From Bacteroidales bacterium (lineage in GTDB: Bacteria; Bacteroidota; Bacteroidia; Bacteroidales; NBLH01): a DNA stretch of 5,390 bases. Positions 1 through 5,390 of this stretch are shown one piece after another. The notes beneath the pieces are model-generated. The model did not search any database. It was not told the DNA's origin and saw only the letters and a list, made by a program, of their open reading frames with translations. How positions within the stretch are numbered: the stretch's first letter is position 1; each line of letters opens with the position of its first letter. The stretch lies in contig JARGGF010000393.1 in assembly GCA_029210905.1 (NCBI GenBank), positions 1 through 5,390 of the forward strand, given 5' to 3'. A program made the position numbers and the translations under genes.

Positions 1-1202
1 GGTTTTTGTAATTTTATTGTAACTGAATCATTTTTAATAGTTCCACCATTTTTCTCAATTACCTGATGGGCATGTTTCAAACCCATTTTATAAACATCAT
101 TTAAGGAAATTGTGGTGTATTTAAAATCCATATCCTCAACCTTATCCAAACCTTGTTTCCAATAAGCGGGAATATTTGAATATCCAAGCATGGTGCCTAA
201 TATACCTGCAACGTTTGCCGGATTACAATCAGAATCCTGACCGCATCGTGTACTTATATCAATTGATTTCCCATAATCCCCATGGCCATATAACATGCCT
301 ATAACAATGTAGGCGGCATTAATTTTTGCATCAATATTAAAGGGGGCAAAAACGCCATCGGCACAACCAATATCCGACGACCATTTTTTCTCAACTTCAA
401 ACCAATTACGTTTCCAATCATTGGGAAATTCTTTATACCAAGCAATTACATCAGCTATGCATTTGTAGAAATCGCTTTGTTCAGGAATTGCCTTTAAACC
501 CTCGCTTACTATAAATTCAGGATTGTCTGATACAAAAGCCAATGAATACATGGCTGCAACGTAAACTCCTCCATACCAGCCATCGCCGTAATTCATAATA
601 TGCCCAACCCTGTCACAAATTTCACTGGCAGCATTCACCATTCCCGGAGACATTAAACCTGCAAAATCTGCTTCAATCTGAAAATCAATGTCTTCAGAAT
701 GAGGATTATTTTCCCAGTAACCGCTTGCAGGAGGATCCATACCACTTAAAATATTATACCGTGCAGCCTGATTGGCGTGCCATAGCATATATTCGGCATT
801 TGCAAAAGCCTTAGCATGTGATAAAGCCGGGGCATCCAAACCCTCTTTTTCAAACACATCAACAAAAGTCAAATCCATGTATAAATCATCATACAATCCC
901 GGTGAATTTTTATAGTACCAATGCATTTTGTTCTCATCCCATTCTATCGGGATGTAATTCTGTATCATGGTACCACAATATCTGAATTCGGTAGGCCCCC
1001 CATAGGTACACCCAATAACCTGACCGGCCCAGCCACCTTTTACTTTGTCAAGTAGCATATCTTGTGATAGGGAAACTGAATTGCTATATTCCAAACCTTT
1101 AATTTCTTCGGATTTTACAGGTTGTTCTTTCAAACTATTTGAGTTACAACCCAATGCCACGGAAAATAGAATAAATATTAAAACAGTATCAATTTTTTTC
1201 AT
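1..1202 (-). CDS. ADP-ribosylglycohydrolase-fold lipoprotein (3' end missing)
   Basis: I translated this frame by hand: 400 intact codons from ATG at 1202, then it runs off the left edge without a stop. An in-frame TAA five codons upstream (1217-1215) fixes the start at this ATG or later. Residues 1-18 form a lipoprotein signal peptide (MKK, hydrophobic stretch, then ALGC) with the lipid-bearing Cys at 19; a polar linker runs to about residue 50. The rest matches the ADP-ribosylglycohydrolase family (DraG/ARH): a glycine-rich start at 53-72 (KGGWAGQVIG, then TEF), an Asp pair at 105-106 with D110, a mid-protein GDGWYGG at 206-212, and GQDSDCN at 321-327 followed by a small-residue helix. The Asp residues expected to bind the metal are kept, but Thr positions flanking them in ARH enzymes appear to be Tyr104 and Cys326. 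The signal peptide implies action outside the cytoplasm, so removal of ADP-ribose from cytosolic proteins is unlikely; a nucleoside- or ribosyl-type glycoside is a more plausible substrate, by inference. It is the first gene behind the LacI-type operator and promoter at 1304-1362. Family is fairly certain, reaction unknown. Confidence 0.88.
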   Translation of the reverse strand, partial: MKKIDTVLIFILFSVALGCNSNSLKEQPVKSEEIKGLEYSNSVSLSQDMLLDKVKGGWAGQVIGCTYGGPTEFRYCGTMIQNYIPIEWDENKMHWYYKNSPGLYDDLYMDLTFVDVFEKEGLDAPALSHAKAFANAEYMLWHANQAARYNILSGMDPPASGYWENNPHSEDIDFQIEADFAGLMSPGMVNAASEICDRVGHIMNYGDGWYGGVYVAAMYSLAFVSDNPEFIVSEGLKAIPEQSDFYKCIADVIAWYKEFPNDWKRNWFEVEKKWSSDIGCADGVFAPFNIDAKINAAYIVIGMLYGHGDYGKSIDISTRCGQDSDCNPANVAGILGTMLGYSNIPAYWKQGLDKVEDMDFKYTTISLNDVYKMGLKHAHQVIEKNGGTIKNDSVTIKLQK

Positions 1203-1303
1203 AGAGTTTTCTTTTTAGCTATTTATAAAGCATTGTTTATCGTAATAATGGTTTAAATTTTAAAACTGATTATTCCAGTTAAATTTATTTTTAATAATAA
1301 CGT
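1203..1303 (-). other. AT-rich 5' leader of the lipoprotein gene
   Basis: This stretch separates the predicted transcription start (about 1323-1327) from the ATG at 1202, giving an untranslated leader of roughly 120 nt. It is very AT-rich. I see no open frame worth calling and no recognisable riboswitch. Just before the ATG the minus strand is A-rich (AAAAAGAAAAC) with no Shine-Dalgarno sequence, as is usual in Bacteroidota. Confidence 0.45.
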
Positions 1304-1343
1304 TTATTTAGATTTGCACAAACGTTTGTGCAAATCTAAATAA
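1304..1343. promoter_or_regulatory. LacI-family operator O1, 40-bp perfect palindrome
   Basis: Every base from 1304 to 1323 pairs with its mirror position from 1343 to 1324, with no spacer and no mismatch. The core is CACAAACGTTTGTG, with the central CG dyad and AAACGTTT typical of LacI-family operators. The outer parts of the arms contain TAGATTTG on both strands (1309-1316 plus, 1338-1331 minus), which is the Bacteroidota -7 consensus. The LacI-type repressor gene nearby at 1552-2571 is the natural candidate to bind here. The 40-bp perfect symmetry is longer than a LacI dimer needs, so the outer arms may serve something else. Confidence 0.85.
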
Positions 1344-1362
1344 TTAATAATTAGCTGCCAAA
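1331..1362 (-). promoter_or_regulatory. Bacteroidota-type promoter for the lipoprotein gene
   Basis: On the minus strand, TTTG at 1362-1359 is followed after 20 nt by TAGATTTG at 1338-1331. This fits the known Bacteroides consensus of a -33 TTTG and a -7 TAnnTTTG, including the spacing. Transcription would start near 1323-1327, close to the centre of the LacI operator palindrome. The -7 element lies inside that palindrome, so repressor binding should block polymerase directly. The motif match is seen in the sequence; promoter activity is inferred. Confidence 0.72.
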
Positions 1363-1375
1363 CATTTTGAACCCA

Positions 1376-1402
1376 AATAATTCATAAAAAAAATGAATTA
1401 TT
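1376..1402 (-). repeat. AT-rich inverted repeat (10-bp arms, 7-nt loop)
   Basis: Arms AATAATTCAT (1376-1385) and ATGAATTATT (1393-1402) are perfectly complementary around a run of seven A on the plus strand (seven U in minus-strand RNA). It lies just upstream of the -33 element of the lipoprotein promoter. It could be a weak terminator part, a protein site or just a by-product of AT-richness; only two G-C-type pairs would close it if none other were added, so stability is low. Confidence 0.4.
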
Positions 1403-1415
1403 CTGACGACTGAGT

Positions 1416-1453
1416 AAATGTAAGGCTTTCATTTTTAATGAAAGCCAACATTT
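1416..1453 (-). terminator. Stem-loop, possible terminator downstream of lacI
   Basis: A perfect 10-bp stem, GGCTTTCATT (1424-1433) with AATGAAAGCC (1437-1446), closes on a 3-nt loop. A further 6-bp stem, 1416-1421 with 1448-1453, extends it across a small bulge (two bases against one). In the minus direction the stem is followed by TTACATTT rather than a clean U-run, and in the plus direction by AACATTTTC, so a classical intrinsic terminator is only partly matched. Its place between lacI and the next promoter makes termination the likeliest job. Confidence 0.45.
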
Positions 1454-1464
1454 TCTATGTCGGG

Positions 1465-1525
1465 GTTAACCTAGATTACCCATAAATATTGAAAAATATA
1501 ATATTTATGAATAATCTAGGTTAAC
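1465..1525 (-). terminator. Long 26-bp hairpin directly downstream of lacI
   Basis: Arms 1465-1490 and 1500-1525 are complementary over 26 positions around a 9-nt loop. Outer stem GTTAACCTAGATTA and inner stem CATAAATATT are perfect. The two positions between (1479-1480 against 1511-1510) are C/A mismatches in plus-strand RNA but G-U wobble pairs in minus-strand RNA, the direction in which lacI is transcribed. So the RNA stem is unbroken only in the lacI transcript. It begins 26 nt after the lacI stop codon. There is no U-run after it (the minus strand reads CCCCGAC), so it could be a 3'-end stabilising hairpin or Rho-associated structure rather than an intrinsic terminator. Confidence 0.55.
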
Positions 1526-1537
1526 AAACGTTTGTGC
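1524..1537. promoter_or_regulatory. Second LacI-family operator O2
   Basis: ACAAACGTTTGT at 1524-1535 is a perfect 12-bp palindrome centred on CG, and the 14 bases ACAAACGTTTGTGC (1524-1537) are identical to the core of O1. It lies 17 nt past the lacI stop codon, about 206 bp centre to centre from O1, and its edge overlaps the base of the long hairpin by two bases. I see no good -7/-33 pair around it. It may be an auxiliary site for repressor looping, or a road-block to transcription leaving lacI. Confidence 0.75.
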
Positions 1538-1551
1538 TTTTTTATAATAAA

Positions 1552-2571
1552 CTAATTAATATTTTTAACTGAGCTACGCACCATTATATTTGTGGCAATT
1601 AGTTGAGAAGCTAATTTAGTGGAACCATTGTCTATTTTTTTTATGATAAATTCGATTGCTAATTCACCAATTTTTTCTGAGTTTTGTTTTACAGTGGTTA
1701 TTGGAGGATCAATATAAGAAACATAAGGTTGGTCATCAAAAATTATTAGCGAAATATCATCAGGTATTTTTAATTTAATTTCTTTTACTGCCTTTAATAC
1801 ACCTAAACCTATCAAATTACTCATGGCAAAAATAGCAGTTGGTTTTTCATCGCTTTCCAGCAATTCAATTGTGTGGAGATATCCGTTTTCAATGGTGAAT
1901 TCATTTCCCACTACCCAACACTTGGCTTGCGAAACACCAAACTCTGCCAAGGCATTTAAGAAACCCTCTCTCCTTTCCTTAACGGGTTCAATAACTTCGT
2001 CACCCTTTATTAAAGCAATTCTTTTATGTCCATTTTCAATAAGCAATTTTGTTGCCTCATAAGCACCATTATAATTATTGGAAGAAATGTAAGGAACGTC
2101 AGCATTTTTAAAATAACGGTCAATAAAAACCAAAGGGATCCCCTCAGCAATAATATCTTGAAAATGATCGAAAACAGTTCCAACAGGAGCTGCAATAATT
2201 CCATCAACCTTACGACTCACCATGTTTTTTAACTGTTTTTTTTCTCTTTCGATATTTTCTTCAGCATCAACCAATAAAATAGAATAATTAGCTTTTAATG
2301 CAGCCCTTTGAATATATTTAGCCATTAATGCAAAAAAAGGATTTGAAATATCGGGTATCATTAAACCAATGGTAAAGGTTTTTGAAGCCTGAAGTCCTTT
2401 TGCAATAAGGTTTGGAGAGTAGTTCATTTGCTTTGCGAACCGGAACACCTTTGCAACAGTCTCATCACTAATACGAAACTCTTTAGCTTTGCCATTTAAC
2501 ACACGCGACACGGTGCCAGGTGAAAGATTTAGGTCGCGTGCTATAGTTTTTAGTGTAACTTTTTTATGCAT
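1552..2571 (-). CDS. LacI-family transcriptional repressor
   Basis: A complete 339-residue LacI/GalR-family regulator, the usual length for the family. Residues 5-26 form the helix-turn-helix (TLKTIARDLNLSPGTVSRVL), with a short insertion typical of Bacteroidota members (NGKAKEFRIS, 26-35). The hinge is YSPNLIAKGL at 51-60, with Lys where many members have Arg. Residues 66 to about 335 form the sugar-binding-protein-like effector domain: GLMIPDISNPFF (69-80), DGII (123-126), FIDR (149-152), GHKRIALI (181-188), RREGF (200-204), FDD (278-280) and PPITTVKQ (289-296). The effector is probably a small sugar or nucleoside, but cannot be read from the sequence. The ATG at 2571 is chosen because the DNA-binding domain starts right after it; there is no Shine-Dalgarno sequence. 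It follows the HTCS gene after 53 nt on the same strand, with no clear promoter between, so the two may be co-transcribed. Matching operators lie downstream at 1304-1343 and 1524-1537, which points to control of the lipoprotein gene. Confidence 0.95.
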   Translation of the reverse strand: MHKKVTLKTIARDLNLSPGTVSRVLNGKAKEFRISDETVAKVFRFAKQMNYSPNLIAKGLQASKTFTIGLMIPDISNPFFALMAKYIQRAALKANYSILLVDAEENIEREKKQLKNMVSRKVDGIIAAPVGTVFDHFQDIIAEGIPLVFIDRYFKNADVPYISSNNYNGAYEATKLLIENGHKRIALIKGDEVIEPVKERREGFLNALAEFGVSQAKCWVVGNEFTIENGYLHTIELLESDEKPTAIFAMSNLIGLGVLKAVKEIKLKIPDDISLIIFDDQPYVSYIDPPITTVKQNSEKIGELAIEFIIKKIDNGSTKLASQLIATNIMVRSSVKNIN

Positions 2572-2624
2572 TTAATTATTTGTATGTAGGTATTAATCGG
2601 CTATCCAATGCATTAAATATGTAT

Positions 2625-5390
2625 TTATTTTTTCTGATATTTTTCTTTATATTGAGTTGGAGTAAGCCCATACATCTTATTAAAACAAATTGCAAAGTAA
2701 GATGGAGAACTAAATCCTACCAGATCAGTTATTTCTGAAACAGGGATATCTTCGTTTGCCAATAGATGTGCTGCTTGTTTTAAACGAATTGTTTTAATAA
2801 ACTCACTGGGAGTTTGTCCGAGTAGCGCTTTCAACTTTCGATGAAGATGCCCACGGCTCATTCCAATTTCTTTACCAAGGCTTTCAACACTTAATTCTGG
2901 ATCTGAGATTTGATTTTTAATTGTTTCAATCGCCTTTTTCATAAACTTTTCGTCAGCTGAAGTCACAGCCATTTCAATAGGTTCAAATTCAGCGCTACTT
3001 TTATACTTTTCTTTTAGCGTTTGTCTTAATTCCAAAAGTTTTTTAACCCGCACCAGCAAATGTTTTGGATTAAAGGGCTTGGGGATGTATGAATCTGCTC
3101 CGGTTTCCAAACCTTCTATTCTATGTTCTATTGAAGATCGTGCTGTCAGCAGAATTACCGGAATATGGCAGCTAACCAATTCTGTTTTAAGCTTTTTACA
3201 TAATGTGATTCCATCCATTTCAGGCATCATCACATCGCTGATAATCAAGTCGGGCATTAAATCATAGGTTAATTTAACAGCTTCCTTTCCATTTTCAGCT
3301 TCAACTATCCGGTAAAGTCCTCTTAACCCTTCTTTTATATATGTTCTAACATCTGCATTATCTTCTACAATTAAAATGAGAGGAGCCGATTCATCTATGG
3401 AGCTTGTTTCAGAAGGCTCCAAAGAATCATTTTCAAACTCTTTTAAAACCATAGGCTGATGTTGAATTTCCTTAGCATTATTTATCGTTTCTTCAATAAT
3501 TTCATTATCATTAAAATGTTTACGACCCAATGGAAGAAGTACAGAAAATTTACTTCCATTAGCCCTTGAGCTTTCTACCTTTATTTGTCCATGATGCAAT
3601 TCAACCAGGCTTTTAGTTAAAGAAAGACCAATACCAGTTCCTTTTTGGACCGAACCAGCTGATTCAGAATACTGATAAAACCTGTCAAATATTTTATTCA
3701 TGGTATCTTGCGACATTCCAACTCCATTGTCCTCAACAATAATTTGAACAAATCCATCCGGGAAAATATCGCTTACAGTATTGTTTTTCTGGATAATCAA
3801 TCTAATAAGTCTATTATCCGGAGTAAATTTAAAGGCATTTGATAATAAATTAAACAGAATTTTATCGAGCTTGTCGCTATCAAAATAAACATCAATATTA
3901 AGGTCATTTTTTTCAAACTCAAACTGGATGTTTTTTCGCCTTGCAAGCTCCTGGAAAGATTGAAATATTTCTTCGGCAAAGAACAAAATATCGCTTTTAC
4001 ATGCCTCAAGTTTAAGTTTGTTCTTTTCAATTTTCCTGAGGTCAAGCAACTGGTTAACAAGCCTTAATAATCGATGAGCATTCCTCGACATCATACTAAG
4101 AGTCTTCCGAATATTTTTATTAAGTTTTTCGTTAGCCAGCAAATTTTCAATTGGCCCAATTATAAGTGTCAATGGGGTTCGGAATTCATGCGAAATATTA
4201 GTAAAAAATTCCAGTTTTGCCTGATTTAACTTTTCATCCTGGGCTTGTTTTATCCTTTCTATTCGCACTTGATTTTTTTCAGTAATGCGGTCGTCATTTA
4301 TTTTCCATAAAAGTATTATTATCCCCATAAAAACAACTATATATACTGAATATGCCCATCCCGTTTGCCAGATAGGTGGTCTTATATGAATATTAATTCT
4401 TGTAATATTGTTCCCCCATTCATTTTTTCTACTTGAGGCTTTTACCAAAAAAGTATAATCACCAGGATTAAGATTTGTATAGGTAATAAACCTCCTTTTA
4501 TAATCAAGAAAGTTCCAGCTTTCTTCAAACCCTTCCATCTTGCAGGCATAGTTTATTTTTTCGGGCAGCACATAGTCTATGGCTATAAAATCGAATGAGA
4601 AACTGTTATCATAGTAATCAAGGGAAATTTCTTCAGTTTCACTTATTGCTTTTTTTAACAATACCCTGCCATCGGATAGCTTTTTAATTGGAACAGATTC
4701 ATTAAATATTTTAAAATCAGTTATAATAACATGCGGAAAAAAATCTTTAACCTTAATACTATCCGGATAGAATGCGTTAAATCCAAATACACTTCCAAAA
4801 AAGAGCTCGCCTTTTGAACTTTTAAACTTTGAATTGTGAATAAATTCATTGCTAACTAATCCATCCTGATAGAAAAAATTAATAAATTCCTTAGTTTGAT
4901 GATTAAATTTTGACAAACCATTATTTGTTGCCAACCAAATGTTATTTTTATCATCAACCAAAATAGAATTAATTACCTGATTGGGTAAACCCTGTTCTAC
5001 ACTATAATGGATAAAGGACTCAGTATTTGCACCTAAAAGGTTTAAACCTTCAGATGTTCCTACCCATATATTTCCTAAGCGATCTTCAGCAATTGAGTAT
5101 ATAATATTATCAGATATTGACCTAATGTTAGAGGGATCGTAACTGTAGTTTTTAAAGATTTTCTTTTCTATATCAAACCTACTTAAACCCCAAAAAGAAC
5201 CTATCCATAAATCACCTTTACTGTCGAGATATAACGTTGTTAACCAATCATGACAAATACTTGTATTGTTAATATTTTCTTTTGTAGAGTAAGTGGTTAG
5301 TTGATTGTTCCGATGGTTGAAATGAAGCAATCCATCACCATTAGTGGCAATCCATAAATCCCCATTGATGTCTTCACTAAAATCAACCAC
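2625..5390 (-). CDS. Hybrid two-component system sensor/regulator (5' end missing)
   Basis: The frame is open to the right edge; the first codon visible is an internal GTG (Val), so the true start lies outside and only the last 921 residues are seen. Residue numbers count from the window edge. About five beta-propeller repeats with the GxLWIGT..GL pattern are visible (near 2-25, 51-74, 99-120, 140-163, and a degenerate one at 187-209), then a Y_Y_Y domain (about 258-337), together forming the periplasmic sensor. One membrane helix is at about 346-362. The cytoplasmic part has a HisKA domain (SHEFRTP, phosphoacceptor His401), an ATPase domain (N518; DNGVGM 554-559; GTGIGLSL 584-591), an acidic linker, a receiver (E676/D677, phosphoacceptor D719, T749, K771) and an AraC-type domain with two helix-turn-helix units (about 833-858 and 884-911). 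All catalytic residues are present. In the family, ligand sensing by the propeller drives phosphotransfer and activation of nearby nutrient operons. Full-length HTCS proteins usually run 1300-1400 residues, so roughly a third is missing here. Confidence 0.96.
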   Translation of the reverse strand: MVDFSEDINGDLWIATNGDGLLHFNHRNNQLTTYSTKENINNTSICHDWLTTLYLDSKGDLWIGSFWGLSRFDIEKKIFKNYSYDPSNIRSISDNIIYSIAEDRLGNIWVGTSEGLNLLGANTESFIHYSVEQGLPNQVINSILVDDKNNIWLATNNGLSKFNHQTKEFINFFYQDGLVSNEFIHNSKFKSSKGELFFGSVFGFNAFYPDSIKVKDFFPHVIITDFKIFNESVPIKKLSDGRVLLKKAISETEEISLDYYDNSFSFDFIAIDYVLPEKINYACKMEGFEESWNFLDYKRRFITYTNLNPGDYTFLVKASSRKNEWGNNITRINIHIRPPIWQTGWAYSVYIVVFMGIIILLWKINDDRITEKNQVRIERIKQAQDEKLNQAKLEFFTNISHEFRTPLTLIIGPIENLLANEKLNKNIRKTLSMMSRNAHRLLRLVNQLLDLRKIEKNKLKLEACKSDILFFAEEIFQSFQELARRKNIQFEFEKNDLNIDVYFDSDKLDKILFNLLSNAFKFTPDNRLIRLIIQKNNTVSDIFPDGFVQIIVEDNGVGMSQDTMNKIFDRFYQYSESAGSVQKGTGIGLSLTKSLVELHHGQIKVESSRANGSKFSVLLPLGRKHFNDNEIIEETINNAKEIQHQPMVLKEFENDSLEPSETSSIDESAPLILIVEDNADVRTYIKEGLRGLYRIVEAENGKEAVKLTYDLMPDLIISDVMMPEMDGITLCKKLKTELVSCHIPVILLTARSSIEHRIEGLETGADSYIPKPFNPKHLLVRVKKLLELRQTLKEKYKSSAEFEPIEMAVTSADEKFMKKAIETIKNQISDPELSVESLGKEIGMSRGHLHRKLKALLGQTPSEFIKTIRLKQAAHLLANEDIPVSEITDLVGFSSPSYFAICFNKMYGLTPTQYKEKYQKK

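Noticed and set aside
1465..1525. Terminal inverted repeats of a miniature mobile element
   Set aside because: No flanking target-site duplication, only a 9-nt interior and no transposase nearby; an RNA hairpin fits better.
1823..2232. Short open frames on the plus strand and in a second minus frame inside the LacI gene
   Set aside because: They are antisense or out-of-frame shadows of a clearly conserved LacI reading frame, have no recognisable domain and lack a plausible start context.
2572..2624. Possible separate promoter for lacI in the gap after the HTCS gene
   Set aside because: No TAnnTTTG on the minus strand and no -33 element at the right distance; co-transcription or a promoter inside the HTCS gene is as likely.
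3079..3267. Plus-strand open frame opposite the receiver domain of the HTCS
   Set aside because: It overlaps the region coding the conserved phosphoacceptor and dimer surface in the other strand, so it is explained by constraint on the real gene.
3797..4060. Out-of-frame minus-strand open frame inside the HTCS kinase region
   Set aside because: It is a frame-shifted shadow of the ATPase domain; the real frame is continuous with all catalytic motifs.
5388..5390. GTG at the right edge as the HTCS start codon
   Set aside because: It falls within a beta-propeller repeat with no signal peptide before it; the gene clearly continues beyond the window.

Overview
The window looks like a chromosomal carbohydrate- or nucleoside-utilisation locus of a member of the Bacteroidota. 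This rests on low GC content, start codons without a Shine-Dalgarno sequence, a match to the Bacteroides-type promoter (-33 TTTG, -7 TAnnTTTG), and a one-piece hybrid two-component system (HTCS), a protein architecture typical of Bacteroidota polysaccharide and nutrient loci. All three genes lie on the minus strand, so the order of transcription runs from the right end of the window to the left.

Layout in transcription order. At 5390-2625 is the C-terminal 921 codons of an HTCS sensor/regulator, whose N-terminus lies beyond the window. It holds beta-propeller repeats, a Y_Y_Y domain, one membrane helix, a histidine kinase, a receiver and an AraC-type DNA-binding domain. After a 53-nt gap comes a complete LacI-family repressor (2571-1552). 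A 349-nt non-coding region (1551-1203) follows and is unusually rich in inverted repeats: two LacI-type operators sharing a 14-bp core, three hairpins, and a promoter embedded in the larger operator. Last is a gene for a lipoprotein of the ADP-ribosylglycohydrolase (DraG/ARH) fold (1202 to the window edge, 3' end missing).

How the parts may work together (inference). The LacI protein probably represses the promoter just upstream of the lipoprotein gene by binding a 40-bp perfect palindrome that covers the -7 element and the predicted transcription start. A second operator lies just past the end of lacI, about 206 bp away. The HTCS would sense a ligand in the periplasm and activate this or a neighbouring operon, giving dual control. 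The lipoprotein would act on a glycosidic substrate outside the cytoplasm. The ADP-ribosylglycohydrolase fold suggests a ribosyl or nucleoside-type bond, but the sequence does not prove the substrate.

No mobile element, CRISPR array, tRNA or rRNA is visible. The genes are of familiar families. The part most worth a second look is the intergenic regulatory region.
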